DNA of 64,000 nucleotides, taken from the NCBI RefSeq assembly GCF_000018605.1, contig NC_010003.1, forward strand, positions 1,774,501 through 1,838,500, read 5' to 3'. The position numbers and the translations under genes are program-made. This stretch comes from Petrotoga mobilis SJ95 (GTDB lineage Bacteria > Thermotogota > Thermotogae > Petrotogales > Petrotogaceae). The notes beneath the pieces are model-generated. The model did no database searches and was not told the origin of the DNA. It was given only the letters and a program-made list of their open reading frames with translations. Of the stretch, positions 55,305 through 64,000 are shown in pieces; positions within the stretch are counted from its first letter, which is position 1, and each line of letters starts with the position of its first letter.

Positions 55305-55919
55305 ATGGCTAACGATCAAAAACAAAAAAGGGGTAATAGCTTTAATTTCATAATCATAACATTAATTTTCTTCGCTGGGTTAGCTATCTTTCAATTTTTT
55401 ATGTACAGAAATTTACAGCCTCAGTTTCAAGTAATAACAAGAGATATTACCTTCACCATATACGACGATTTGTCGGTGGATTTCGCAACCAAAGTGGAAA
55501 TTCTAACAGAAAACGAGAGAGATTACAACACCTTGGTAGAAGGTTTTAACACTCCAGATGAAGAAAAACTTTCTCTTTTTCAACAATCTTTGGATAATTT
55601 AAAAGAACAAATTCCAAGAGATTTTGTGGTTTTATCTTATGAGTCAACTGTAAATTCTAATTCTCCTTTGATCTATGTAGATGAAACTGTAAAATTGGAA
55701 GGGTTGGTATACAGAAATAATAAAGGAAATATTGAATTTTCTCTTCCTGGGCAATTTTTAAGTGACCAAAATGAGCAAGTAACAGTGAATATTCATTATC
55801 CTTATGGGTGGGAAGTCTTAAGTGTAAATCCTACTCCCACTTATATAGAGCAGAACGTAATAGGCTACTCATATACTGGAGCATTTGGTTATCCTACGAT
55901 AGAATTCAAATCTGAATAA
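55305..55919 (+). CDS. Membrane-anchored extracytoplasmic protein, unknown function
   Basis: A 204-residue protein with one N-terminal membrane helix (about 13-31, FNFIIITLIFFAGLAIFQFF) after a basic cytosolic stretch. The remainder is a beta-rich periplasmic domain (VITRDITFTIYDDLSVDF, NGWEVLS-type strands). I do not recognise the family. AGGAGG precedes the ATG. It is followed 26 nt later by another membrane-anchored protein, so they may work together at the envelope. Confidence 0.72.
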   Translation: MANDQKQKRGNSFNFIIITLIFFAGLAIFQFFMYRNLQPQFQVITRDITFTIYDDLSVDFATKVEILTENERDYNTLVEGFNTPDEEKLSLFQQSLDNLKEQIPRDFVVLSYESTVNSNSPLIYVDETVKLEGLVYRNNKGNIEFSLPGQFLSDQNEQVTVNIHYPYGWEVLSVNPTPTYIEQNVIGYSYTGAFGYPTIEFKSE

Positions 55920-55945
55920 GCTATAGTAATAATGGGGGAGTTGTA

Positions 55946-56710
55946 ATGGTTATTTTGTATTTATTAGTTGTACTATCTCTTACAATATCAATTGTAAATA
56001 TCTTTCTTATGATCCGCTTAGGGCGTTTTTTACAAGAAAATAGCGAGACTGGTGAAAAATATGAAAATTTTGAGGAAGAAAAAAACCTCTATCTAGCAAG
56101 ATTCCAGAAGATAACGTCTACAAGGTTGAGAGCCTTGGATAATAAAATTGAATTGGTAGATCAACTCATGAAAGATTTAGATGATGCTTATGCTAAAACT
56201 TTTTCATTGTTGACAGATTTAGAAAGAAAATTAGATTCGTATAAGAGGCAGGAGTTAGAAAATAAGGTCCAACCTTCAAAAAGCTTAGAAGATCAAAAGA
56301 ATGATGAAGATCAAAAAGACATAGTTGACAAAGACGATAAGGTAAGGGTTTACGAGCTTTCACGAAAGCTGAATATGTCAAGCAAAGAGTTGGTTGATTT
56401 TATTAATACAAATACTGCTTTAGATGTTTCTAACCATTTGGTAAAGTTGTCACCGGAAGAAGAAAAGATGATAATTGAAAAAGTCAAAGGAGTCCCGACG
56501 GTATCTTCAAAGAACGAGAATAACCCTTCAAATGTTGATAAAGATAAAAATATAAATAAAGATAATAATAATTCTAAATACGACAAAACCAACAGAATTC
56601 TTGAACTATCTGAAAACGGCTACAGTCCTCAAGAAATAGCAAAGGAATTGAAAATCGGCGTAGGTGAAATAATGCTAGTTTTAAGTTTATTTAATAATCA
56701 GGAGAAATAA
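55946..56710 (+). CDS. Membrane-anchored protein with IF2_N-like and HTH-like modules
   Basis: A 254-residue protein: N-terminal membrane helix (1-23), coiled coil (about 30-100), a charged linker, then VRVYELSRKLNMSSKELVDFIN (about 132-185), which closely resembles the IF2_N module at the start of bacterial initiation factor 2. An Asn/Lys-rich linker follows, then a small helix-turn-helix-like end (LSENGYSPQEIAKELKIGVGE). The order is odd: IF2_N is normally a cytosolic translation module. The 3' end overlaps convergent prmC by 20 nt. Function unknown. Confidence 0.72.
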   Translation: MVILYLLVVLSLTISIVNIFLMIRLGRFLQENSETGEKYENFEEEKNLYLARFQKITSTRLRALDNKIELVDQLMKDLDDAYAKTFSLLTDLERKLDSYKRQELENKVQPSKSLEDQKNDEDQKDIVDKDDKVRVYELSRKLNMSSKELVDFINTNTALDVSNHLVKLSPEEEKMIIEKVKGVPTVSSKNENNPSNVDKDKNINKDNNNSKYDKTNRILELSENGYSPQEIAKELKIGVGEIMLVLSLFNNQEK

Positions 56711-57497
56711 AGATGAATCTTTCTTTCTTAAAAGAGTCAGGCAAAATTTGAACTTTTCCTAGCGCTGATAGAATTTCAGCGGTTTTTCTTACAGTAAATT
56801 CACTGGTTTCAAACAAAAGATATTTAGATTTTAAAAGATGAGAATAATTGGATATCTTTTTAAAAAAACTTTGACCATCGTATCCCCCGTCAAGGGAAAT
56901 TCTAGGCTCGTAACTTAAAAAACGATTTTTTTCTACGAAAGAAGTTTCAACGTATGGGGGATTCGAAATTATCAACTGTACTTCGTCAATCTCTTCCAAA
57001 AATGGATCTAAGCAATCACCAATTTTAAACCCAATATTGACACCTAATTTCTCAGCGTTGTATTGAGCTACTTTTATTGCATCTTCTGAAATATCAGAAG
57101 CCCGAACTTTAATTTTTGGTAATTGTTTTTTTATCGAGATTGCTATCACGCCAGAACCTGTCCCTATATCAATTACATTTTTTATATCTTTGTTTTTTAT
57201 AAGATTTATTGCTAATATTACTAAATCTTCAGTTTCTATCCTAGGTATTAGTACGTTTTCATTTACAAAAAACTCATTTCCTAAAAAAGAAACTTTTTTG
57301 GTAATGTATTCTATAGGATAACCTTCTTTAAGGTGTTTAACCAAAAAATAAAAAGTTTGTTCAGAAATTTCTACTTCCCAGTCTTTTAAATAAAACGATA
57401 TATCTTTATCTTCTATTTTTGATAATATTTTTAATATACGAAAGGGGGAGATTTTAAACTCCCCCTGAATTTTACCTACTAAATCGGTTATCTTCAT
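56691..57497 (-). CDS. prmC: Release factor glutamine methyltransferase PrmC (HemK)
   Basis: A 268-residue SAM-dependent methyltransferase that modifies the GGQ glutamine of release factors. An N-terminal helical domain recognises the factor. The SAM loop VIDIGTGSGVIAISIKK and the catalytic NPPY in LIISNPPYVETSF are intact. Shine-Dalgarno GAGGTAA precedes the ATG. It follows the DUF59 gene after 9 nt, and its 3' end overlaps the convergent gene by 20 nt. Confidence 0.93.
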   Translation of the reverse strand: MKITDLVGKIQGEFKISPFRILKILSKIEDKDISFYLKDWEVEISEQTFYFLVKHLKEGYPIEYITKKVSFLGNEFFVNENVLIPRIETEDLVILAINLIKNKDIKNVIDIGTGSGVIAISIKKQLPKIKVRASDISEDAIKVAQYNAEKLGVNIGFKIGDCLDPFLEEIDEVQLIISNPPYVETSFVEKNRFLSYEPRISLDGGYDGQSFFKKISNYSHLLKSKYLLFETSEFTVRKTAEILSALGKVQILPDSFKKERFIFISPDY

Positions 57498-57506
57498 TAT
57501 CTTACC

Positions 57507-57812
57507 TCAAATACCCAATAGATTTCTAACTTCTTCACTCGCCATCTGCGGATCCCAAGGGGGGTCAAATGTAAGTTCAATATCTACATCGTTGATTTGT
57601 TCTATTTCTTTTACCTTCTCTTTAGCATTTTCTATTATCAAACCAGCCAAAGGACACATCGGCGTGGTTAAAGTCATCAAAATGTGAACGTTATTGTTCT
57701 CATCTATATCAACTTTGTATATTAAACCTAGAGAAACAATATCGAAACCAATTTCCATATCATAAACCTCTTTCAGAGCATTTATGATTTTATCTTTTTC
57801 TATATCAGGCAT
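57507..57812 (-). CDS. DUF59/MIP18-family Fe-S assembly protein (SufT-like)
   Basis: A 101-residue protein of the MIP18/PaaD-like family, linked to iron-sulfur cluster maturation. It has IINALKEVYDMEIGFDIVSLGLIY and the conserved Cys in LTTPMCPLAGLI, with the C-terminal DPPWDPQMASEE. ATG 57812 with AGGAGGT about 7 nt upstream; an in-frame TTG at 57833 lies before that site and is rejected. Between the SurA-like gene and prmC. Confidence 0.88.
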   Translation of the reverse strand: MPDIEKDKIINALKEVYDMEIGFDIVSLGLIYKVDIDENNNVHILMTLTTPMCPLAGLIIENAKEKVKEIEQINDVDIELTFDPPWDPQMASEEVRNLLGI

Positions 57813-57829
57813 ATGTGTCAACCTCCTCT

Positions 57830-58837
57830 TCAAAACATGTCGGAATTGAGAATTATTGAAGATTCTTCTTGAAATTTTTGGAACTCGTTCGGTAAAACTT
57901 TATCAAAGTACTCTTGAGCTTTTTTGTCTTTTAAGTTAAAAATTATTTGGTCTTTCGCTTCATCAAAAGTCAATTTTTTTTCTGGATATTTTCGTTCTAT
58001 TTTTAAAAGGGCATAGGTACCGTTTTTAGCATCATACAAAAGAGGAGTTGTAATGAATCCTGGAGGATTGGCTTTTACAGTTTGCACTAATGAATTTGAA
58101 TCATCTTTAAGGTCTATTCTCATAGTAGTGGCTGAATCGGTTTGTTCAAATACTTCATCATATGTATAATAACCTTCAATAATACGATTGTACGTGTAAG
58201 AAGCATCTTCTGTGCTATTGAATATAATCAGCTTTATATCAGCTGCGGGATCGGATTTATAAATAGCTTGGTTACTTTGATATTCCACTGTCATTTCTTC
58301 TTCGGTTATTTCTGTTTCTTGAATAATTTTAGTATAAAGTGCAGAAATTGAATTGTTATATAGTGTTGAATAAAATGCATCCTCTATATAATTTGTTTTT
58401 GAAGTGTAACCGATTGCTAAAAGGTAATTGTCAATTTCTTCATCAGGTATGCCAACATCTTTAAAGGTTTTAGAGAAGTTTTCTTCAATTGTGCTCCAGA
58501 TTTCTTCTCGTTGTAAGTCTATGTTTTTTTGCTCAACAAACTGTATAAAAAGAACTTGATTGACGATCTTTAGAGCTTGATCCAGTAAATAAGTGTTCAT
58601 GAGTTCGACACCTGTAGCTGTTCTGGTTAAAACAGAATAAAACTCAGGGTAAGAATTATAGAGATCTGACAAAAGATATACTGTTTGAGATCTTGATATT
58701 AAAAGTTCTTCATTGAGAGTTTCATCGTTAACTTTTGCAAAGGTTGTTTGTTCCAAGGGTTGATAAATAATTTCAGGATAAAGAACGGTGGAAATAAGAA
58801 AAACAAAAAATAACAATAAAAGATTTTTTTCCCTCAA
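57830..58837 (-). CDS. Secreted SurA/PpiC-like foldase with weak parvulin domain
   Basis: A 335-residue exported protein with a signal peptide (KNLLLLFFVFLISTVLYPEI). A helical SurA_N-like region (LLDQALKIVNQVLFIQFVEQKNIDLQREE) is followed by a degenerate parvulin (PpiC) segment (VEYQSNQAIYKSDPAADIKLIIF ... GTYALLKIERKYPEKKLTFDEAKDQI). It probably acts as a periplasmic chaperone; isomerase activity is doubtful because the parvulin motif is poor. It is encoded just before the DUF59 gene. Confidence 0.77.
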   Translation of the reverse strand: MREKNLLLLFFVFLISTVLYPEIIYQPLEQTTFAKVNDETLNEELLISRSQTVYLLSDLYNSYPEFYSVLTRTATGVELMNTYLLDQALKIVNQVLFIQFVEQKNIDLQREEIWSTIEENFSKTFKDVGIPDEEIDNYLLAIGYTSKTNYIEDAFYSTLYNNSISALYTKIIQETEITEEEMTVEYQSNQAIYKSDPAADIKLIIFNSTEDASYTYNRIIEGYYTYDEVFEQTDSATTMRIDLKDDSNSLVQTVKANPPGFITTPLLYDAKNGTYALLKIERKYPEKKLTFDEAKDQIIFNLKDKKAQEYFDKVLPNEFQKFQEESSIILNSDMF

Positions 58838-58850
58838 TGTCTCTGCCTCC

Positions 58851-59477
58851 TCATAAAATTCCTTCTTCGATGAATCGCTTAATAGGATTAAATGTTTTTC
58901 TATGCTCTGATATTATACCATACTTTTTTATGCTTTCAATGTGTTTCCTGGTAGGATAGCCTTTATGGGTTATAAAGCCATAATTAGGATATAGTTCATG
59001 TAGTTGATTCATATATATATCTCTTTCGTATTTTGCTACAATAGATGCGGCTCCTATCAGAGGGGATGTTTGATCTCCTTTGACAATACAATCGTAGTTA
59101 TAATCAAGTTTGAAGAACTTTCCATCAATAATTACATAATAATCGTTGGCGTTTTCCTCTACGATTTTTTCTAATAACTTAATCATTGCTAGCTCAGTTG
59201 CCTTGAATATATTTATTTCATCTATCAATTGTGAAGTTGAAAAATTGCTATAATATTTAAAATTTCTCGTTATTTGAAAGTATCTTCTTTCCCTTTGTTT
59301 TGGAGATAGTGATTTTGAATCTTTTCCAATTTTTGCTAATAACTCACCCTCTTTTTTTGATTCTATAACGACAGCACCAACAAAAACAGGCCCAGCTAAT
59401 GGGCCTCTTCCAGCTTCATCTATTCCAATTATTTTTTTGTACTTATTTAAAAGAGTTATTTCAATATTTTCTTTCAT
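58851..59477 (-). CDS. rnhB: Ribonuclease HII
   Basis: A 208-residue enzyme that removes RNA from RNA-DNA hybrids. The type 2 signature GIDEAGRGPLAGPVFVGAVV carries the first two acidic residues, and VIIDGKFF and the C-terminal GYPTRKHIE are typical. ATG 59477 is preferred since AAAGGTGG overlaps an in-frame GTG at 59486. The genes around are unrelated in function. Confidence 0.95.
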   Translation of the reverse strand: MKENIEITLLNKYKKIIGIDEAGRGPLAGPVFVGAVVIESKKEGELLAKIGKDSKSLSPKQRERRYFQITRNFKYYSNFSTSQLIDEINIFKATELAMIKLLEKIVEENANDYYVIIDGKFFKLDYNYDCIVKGDQTSPLIGAASIVAKYERDIYMNQLHELYPNYGFITHKGYPTRKHIESIKKYGIISEHRKTFNPIKRFIEEGIL

Positions 59478-59502
59478 CTTAACCACCTTTGAAAATAACT
59501 AT

Positions 59503-60453
59503 TTACTCTTTTTCGTAAGGGACTCCGTCAGCTGCAGGTGCTCTTGTTCTTCCAACAAATCCTCCAACGACAATTATAGTCAAAACGAAAGGCAATAAAT
59601 TTAGTAAAGCTTTGATTTCTGAAGGGAGAACCATCAAAGTTTGAAGTTGAATGTTCATAGCTTCTGCAGCGCCGAAAAGCAAAGCTGCCCACATGGTCCC
59701 AATAGGATTCCAATTGCCTAATATCATAGCTGCCAAGGCAATGAATCCTTTGCCCGCAGGCATCTGTTCTTGAAACTGTCCTATATCACCTAGGGCTAGA
59801 TACATTCCTCCTAATGCAGCAAGAACTCCACTCATTAAAACTCCAAAGTATCTTATCGCTTTTACGTTTACACCTAGCGTATCAGCAGCCCTGGGATTTT
59901 CCCCTACGGATCGCATTCTTAAGCCTAAAGGAGTTTTGTAAAGTAAAAACCAAGATCCAATGATTACTACTATTGCAATGTAGAAGAAAGAACTGATCTC
60001 TCCAAAAATTTCTCCAATGAAAGGAATGTTTTGAATTGCCTCAATTTTTACCGTTGGGATTTTAGCAACAAAGTCTGTTTGACCTTCTTGTCCAAAAACA
60101 GGTTTCATCAAAAAGCCAGTGAATCCTTGAGCGATTAGAATCAAAGCTGTGGCAGAAACGATTTGATTTGCCGACCATTCTATAGAAACATAGGCATGTA
60201 AAAATGCCAAAAGTAAACCTCCGGCCATACCTAAAAGAAGTCCAATCCAAGGGTTTCCAGTAAGAAAAGTAACAGCCACACCGATGAAAGCACCTAATTT
60301 CATTATACCTTCCAAAGCGATATTTGTTACTCCAGTTATTTCACTGTACACTCCTCCAATTCCTGCAAAAATTAAAGGTAAGGCGGAAAGAATTGTTAAT
60401 TTATAAAATAAAGGTGAAGCAAAAGCGGTAAATATAGCTTCAAACCAATTCAT
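59503..60453 (-). CDS. BMP-family nucleoside ABC transporter, permease 2
   Basis: A 316-residue permease of the branched-chain/BMP family (YufQ/NupQ type). It has VYSEITGVTNIALEGIMKLGAFIGV and GLRMRSVGENPRAADTLGVNV, the coupling loop. It forms a heterodimer with the 60450 gene, with which it overlaps by 4 nt. The four-gene operon imports nucleosides in characterised relatives; the substrate here is inferred. Confidence 0.91.
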   Translation of the reverse strand: MNWFEAIFTAFASPLFYKLTILSALPLIFAGIGGVYSEITGVTNIALEGIMKLGAFIGVAVTFLTGNPWIGLLLGMAGGLLLAFLHAYVSIEWSANQIVSATALILIAQGFTGFLMKPVFGQEGQTDFVAKIPTVKIEAIQNIPFIGEIFGEISSFFYIAIVVIIGSWFLLYKTPLGLRMRSVGENPRAADTLGVNVKAIRYFGVLMSGVLAALGGMYLALGDIGQFQEQMPAGKGFIALAAMILGNWNPIGTMWAALLFGAAEAMNIQLQTLMVLPSEIKALLNLLPFVLTIIVVGGFVGRTRAPAADGVPYEKE

Positions 60454-61547
60454 TCATCTTCACCACCTTGAAGTGTATTAGGGGATTTTTTCTTTCCGAG
60501 CTGAGAAGCCTTTATGATCCAAGTTCGTATTATTCTATCCGCTGCGACAAAGTATATTATTATTCCTTGTATAACAACAATAATATCATCTGGTACACCT
60601 ATAGTTTGCATAGCATTTGAACCAGATCTTAGTGAGGAGATAAGAAAAGCTGCAAAAATAATACCTATAGGATTGTTTTGACCGATCAATGCAATAGTTA
60701 TTCCATCAAAACCTCTATCGCTTGTAAATGCACCAAAAATTCTATGATGAACGGACATAACTTCTAAAGCACCAGCTAAACCAGCTAACGCTCCTGAAAT
60801 AGCCATTGTAAGTACAATATTTTTACTTATTGATATTCCTCCATACTCTGCTGCATATGGATTGAATCCCACAGCTTTAACTTCATATCCAGTTGTTGTT
60901 CTTTCTAATATTATATAAATAACAATTGCCGCAACGATGGCTATTAAAATACTAGAAGGAATGGTAGATGCTTGGACTGTTAACAGTGGAGGAAGTTGAG
61001 CACTTTCTGCAATTTCAGGGGATTTTGGAACGCCTGCACCTACAGCAAATGGTCCGGCTACCAGATAATTGGTAATATGATAAGCTATCCAGTTCAACAT
61101 AATGGTAGTTATAACTTCGTGGGCACCTGTTTGAGCTTTAAGCCACCCTGCTATAGAGGCCCAAAAGGCTCCTCCAGCCATCCCTGCCAGAATAGTCAAA
61201 GGTATTGCTATAGCAGAAGGGACATTACCTAAGCTCAGTCCTACCGCTACCGCCATTATCCCACCCATAGCCATTTGACCTTCCGCACCTATATTGAAAA
61301 CTCCTGCTCTGAATCCAAATCCTACAGCCAAACCAGTTAGTAACAAACTTGTCATTTTTGTTATATTGTCCGCCCAGGAAAGCCTGCTACCAACTGCGCC
61401 TTTAATCATAGCTCCATAGGCTTTTAAGGGGTTTTGGCCTATGGCTAAAATTATAATTGCTGCAATTAAAAGTGAAACTACAACCGCTAAAAAAGGAACT
61501 AGAAAAGACATCCATCTTGATTTCATAAGTTTTGAGGAAGAAGTCAC
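60450..61547 (-). CDS. BMP-family nucleoside ABC transporter, permease 1
   Basis: A 365-residue permease (YufP/NupP type) with about ten helices. FRAGVFNIGAEGQMAMGG and EVKAVGFNPYAAEYGGIS are family landmarks. GTG start at 61547 with GGAGGCG upstream. It lies 18 nt after the ATPase gene. Confidence 0.91.
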   Translation of the reverse strand: MTSSSKLMKSRWMSFLVPFLAVVVSLLIAAIIILAIGQNPLKAYGAMIKGAVGSRLSWADNITKMTSLLLTGLAVGFGFRAGVFNIGAEGQMAMGGIMAVAVGLSLGNVPSAIAIPLTILAGMAGGAFWASIAGWLKAQTGAHEVITTIMLNWIAYHITNYLVAGPFAVGAGVPKSPEIAESAQLPPLLTVQASTIPSSILIAIVAAIVIYIILERTTTGYEVKAVGFNPYAAEYGGISISKNIVLTMAISGALAGLAGALEVMSVHHRIFGAFTSDRGFDGITIALIGQNNPIGIIFAAFLISSLRSGSNAMQTIGVPDDIIVVIQGIIIYFVAADRIIRTWIIKASQLGKKKSPNTLQGGEDE

Positions 61548-61565
61548 TTTATTAGCGCCTCCTAT

Positions 61566-63152
61566 TTATAGACTTTTAATTTCTCCAGCCTCTTCCATTA
61601 ATTTTACTTCATCTAAACTCTTTCCTGCCATCATTAAACCGATCTCTTCGATTGTTAATTGACCATTTTCAAATTCACCCATGGATTTTCCTTCATACAT
61701 AACCATTATTCTATCAGATAGAGACAAGATTTCGTCGAGTTCCATAGATATAAGTAAAATAGCAACTCCTTCTTGCCTCAAGTGTATCAATTCTTTGTGA
61801 ACATATTCTATTGCTCCCACGTCTAATCCTCTTGTTGGTTGAGAAACAACTATAAATGTTGGTGAAGTGCCAATTTCTCGCGCTATGATAACTTTTTGTT
61901 GGTTTCCACCAGACAAATTTCCTGTATATATATCAATCTCAGGTGGTCTAACGTCAAATTTTTCAATGAGATCTTTGGAGAAATCCCTTATACCATCAAA
62001 TTTTAGGAATCCTCTTTCTGAAAATTGTGGTTTGTCATGAGAACCTAAAATTAGATTAAAATAATTTGGGAATTCATGAACCATACCTCTTTTTTGTCTA
62101 TCTTCAGGTATGTGAGCTATGCCTAGCTCTCTTAATTCTTTCACAGATAAATTACTGACCTCTTTCCCTTGAAAATAGTACTTGCCTCTTTCTATTTTTC
62201 TGAGCCCAGTTAAGGCCTCGGCGAGTTCAGACTGTCCATTTCCTGCTACTCCTGCGATCCCTAGAATCTGGTTTTTTCTAACTTCAAAGGTAATACCTCT
62301 TACGGCATCTAACTTTCTATTGTCTTTTACCCATAAATTTTCAACTTTCACAAGTACTTCTCCTGGTTCTATACCTGGTCGATCTATACTTAGAACAACT
62401 TCTCTTCCAACCATCATATTAGCCAATTCTTTTTCGTTTGTCTCTGAAGTTTTAACGTTACCCGTAACCTTCCCAAGTCTCATAACGGTAATATTATCGC
62501 TTATCTCCAGCACTTCTTTCAATTTATGGCTAATGAAAATAATAGTCTTACCATCTTTTTTGAGACTTCTCAATATTTCAAAGAGCTCTTGAGTTTCTTG
62601 GGGGGTTAAAACTGCTGTTGGTTCGTCGAGAATTAAAATGTCCGCTCCACGATAAAGTGTTTTAATTATTTCGACTCTCTGTTGCATTCCTACAGGAATA
62701 TCTTCGATCTTTGCTTCTACATCTACTTTGAGTCCATACTTTCCTGACAATTCCTCAACATCTTTTTTGGCTTTTTTAAAATTAAAAATAACTCCCCTTG
62801 TGGGTTCGTTTCCTAAAACAACGTTTTCCGCAACTGATAAATTTTCAACCAGCATAAAATGTTGATGAACCATGCCTATACCATTGTCTATAGCATCAGA
62901 AGGGCCTTTGATATCAACTTTTTTTCCTTTTATGTAAATCTCGCCGCTTGTGGGTTGGTACAAACCATAGAGTTGATTCATCAAAGTGGTTTTTCCAGCG
63001 CCATTCTCACCGATTAGTGCATGAATCTCTCCTTTTTTTACTTTAAAGGTAACTTTATCATTTGCAACAACCCTGGGAAATATTTTAGTTATTTCATTCA
63101 TGTATACTGCATAGTCATTTAACTCTTCATGGATATTTTCTGTTTGAGGCAT
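61566..63152 (-). CDS. BMP-family nucleoside ABC transporter, dual ATPase
   Basis: A 528-residue protein with two fused nucleotide-binding domains (YufO/NupO type). NBD1 has GENGAGKTTLMNQL and LILDEPTAVLTPQE. NBD2 has a degenerate Walker A, GVAGNGQSELAEAL, and signature NLSGGNQQKVIIAREI, as usual in this family. ATG 63152 with AGGAGG 6 nt upstream. It drives nucleoside uptake. Confidence 0.94.
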   Translation of the reverse strand: MPQTENIHEELNDYAVYMNEITKIFPRVVANDKVTFKVKKGEIHALIGENGAGKTTLMNQLYGLYQPTSGEIYIKGKKVDIKGPSDAIDNGIGMVHQHFMLVENLSVAENVVLGNEPTRGVIFNFKKAKKDVEELSGKYGLKVDVEAKIEDIPVGMQQRVEIIKTLYRGADILILDEPTAVLTPQETQELFEILRSLKKDGKTIIFISHKLKEVLEISDNITVMRLGKVTGNVKTSETNEKELANMMVGREVVLSIDRPGIEPGEVLVKVENLWVKDNRKLDAVRGITFEVRKNQILGIAGVAGNGQSELAEALTGLRKIERGKYYFQGKEVSNLSVKELRELGIAHIPEDRQKRGMVHEFPNYFNLILGSHDKPQFSERGFLKFDGIRDFSKDLIEKFDVRPPEIDIYTGNLSGGNQQKVIIAREIGTSPTFIVVSQPTRGLDVGAIEYVHKELIHLRQEGVAILLISMELDEILSLSDRIMVMYEGKSMGEFENGQLTIEEIGLMMAGKSLDEVKLMEEAGEIKSL

Positions 63153-63217
63153 CTGCAACCTCCTTTCAACTTCAGGAATAAAAGTTTTAACAAACTTTGA
63201 TAAATAATCTACAAAAT

Positions 63218-63238
63218 AGGCGGGATTTTATCCCGCCT
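63218..63238 (-). terminator. Hairpin between binding-protein and ATPase genes
   Basis: AGGCGGGAT-AAA-ATCCCGCCT (9-bp stem) on the minus strand, followed by ATTTTG. Probably a partial terminator lowering the ATPase and permease level relative to the binding protein. Confidence 0.75.
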
Positions 63239-63261
63239 CATATTTGCAATAAATGAGTAAA

Positions 63262-64000
63262 TTAGAATGGAAAAACTATATTACTTGCATTAAAGGAACC
63301 TAATTCAGCTTCGCTTTGAGGGATATTGATTTTTCCTTCCTTGGCAAGTGATTGTAAATATGCCAATTCTGCTATTACTTCGTTTGGTATAAGTCCCTTG
63401 GTATATTTCATTGGAGATATTCCAACACCGTCATCGACTATACCTAAGTTGTTATGTCCAGATTGAAAATATCTTGCTGACAAAGCTGAGTTGATACCAT
63501 CAAAAGTTGCTACATCGATCTTTTTTGTGATACTAAGTAAAACATAACCAGGTGCCATATAATCTTGATCAACATCGACTCCTATTGCGAAGTAACCCTC
63601 ACCTTTTTCATAATATTTATCTATAACCTGTTGTAGAGGCGCATTTGCTGGTAAACCGTAGAAAGACATTCCTTTTTCTTTTGCAGCGTCGATGACACCA
63701 TTACCTGTTGCACCAGCGGCTGCGAAGACGATATCTGCGCCGTTGTCGTATTGAGAAAGGGTTAACTGTTTGCCCTTTGCCGGGTCTTCAAAACTGGCAG
63801 CGTACCCGATTAAAACTTGGACATTGGAACCATGGATTTGATTGTAGGCTTCAACTCCTGCTCTGTAACCTATTTCATATCTTTTGACCGGGGGTATTTC
63901 TATTCCACCAACGAAACCTATCTTACCTGTTTTGGTCATGGCAGCCGCTACGTATCCACCTAAGAAGCCTGCCTCATGTTCTTTGAAGGTGTAAAGGGCT
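63262..64000 (-). CDS. BMP-family substrate-binding lipoprotein, C-terminal part (cut by edge)
   Basis: Basic membrane protein (BMP/Med) family binding protein for nucleosides. The frame is open to position 64000 (ALYTFKEHEAGFLGGYVAAAM upstream of the first internal Met), so the N-terminus with signal peptide lies outside the window. Segments KIGFVGGIEIPPVKRYEIGYRAGVEA, DIVFAAAGATGNGVID and YFAIGVDVDQD are family hallmarks. First gene of the transporter operon. Confidence 0.93.
   Translation of the reverse strand, partial: ALYTFKEHEAGFLGGYVAAAMTKTGKIGFVGGIEIPPVKRYEIGYRAGVEAYNQIHGSNVQVLIGYAASFEDPAKGKQLTLSQYDNGADIVFAAAGATGNGVIDAAKEKGMSFYGLPANAPLQQVIDKYYEKGEGYFAIGVDVDQDYMAPGYVLLSITKKIDVATFDGINSALSARYFQSGHNNLGIVDDGVGISPMKYTKGLIPNEVIAELAYLQSLAKEGKINIPQSEAELGSFNASNIVFPF

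Noticed and set aside
62182-62592. 136-codon ORF antisense to the nucleoside transporter ATPase
   Set aside because: It overlaps conserved NBD motifs and has no independent support.

Overview
The window looks like a chromosomal segment of an anaerobic, AT-rich bacterium of the Thermotogota, most likely Petrotoga or a close relative. This is inferred from gene content, since no database search was possible. The main pointers are an SLH plus coiled-coil plus C-terminal membrane helix protein of the Omp-alpha ('toga' spacer) type at 4083-5075, a rubrerythrin / superoxide reductase / rubredoxin cluster, a BMP-type nucleoside transporter, an archaeal-type asparagine synthetase, and many ATG/GTG/TTG starts with strong GGAGG Shine-Dalgarno sites. 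No prophage, CRISPR array or rRNA was seen.

Layout. 1-225: N-terminus of aspS (minus). 226-1358: gene-free, repeat-rich stretch with an 81-bp tandem repeat and an orphan IS605-type right-end copy. 1359-4010: a PD-(D/E)XK nuclease gene and an IS605-type tnpB with its presumed omega RNA/right end; about 105-bp direct repeats bracket this cassette. 4083-5075: SLH envelope protein. 5111-11761 (minus): cytosolic GAF/PAS histidine kinase, CheY-like regulator, ileS and a PhoU-like protein. 12065-14527: clpC. 14539-15631 (minus): oxygen-defence operon rbr-sor-rub, including a 54-residue rubredoxin. 15769-17583 (minus): an H-NOX-MCP fusion that keeps every residue known for oxygen binding. 17896-20442: small membrane proteins, HD protein, LigT-like protein, DUF368 transporter. 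20555-28843 (minus): PHP phosphoesterase, Nudix, hslV, ddl, topA, yhaM, alr. 28943-32372: nitrilase, dnaK, GNAT. 32451-32700 (minus): tRNA-Glu, tRNA-Val, tRNA-Phe. 32735-37991 (minus): murC, murG, ftsW, argS. 38094-41022 (minus): polar amino acid ABC transporter.

41199-42435 holds the most striking feature. A consensus promoter is followed by a 25-codon leader peptide with six consecutive Asn codons. Its end overlaps one arm of mutually exclusive antiterminator and terminator hairpins, and the next gene is an archaeal-type asparagine synthetase A. This reads as a complete ribosome-mediated attenuator sensing asparaginyl-tRNA.

42548-44017: a PurH-like protein that has lost key catalytic residues. 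44158-46117: a glycosyltransferase that apparently starts at AUU, and a WecA/TagO-type enzyme. 47587-49857 (minus): two tandem ferredoxin-type aldo/keto reductases. 50060-54132: a Na+-pump decarboxylase beta subunit, a 2[4Fe-4S] ferredoxin, a KorA-type subunit without its TPP-binding partner, and a diguanylate cyclase. 54190-59477: ZIP transporter, a membrane-anchored IF2_N-like protein, prmC, DUF59, a SurA-like chaperone and rnhB. 59503-64000 (minus): BMP-family nucleoside ABC transporter, whose binding protein is cut by the window edge.

Themes. Cell-wall building recurs (alr, ddl, murC, murG, ftsW, WecA/TagO type, DUF368). So does oxygen sensing and defence (H-NOX-MCP, rbr-sor-rub), and so does protein quality control (clpC, hslV, dnaK). 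Both ABC operons carry a hairpin just after the binding-protein gene, which would favour excess binding protein.
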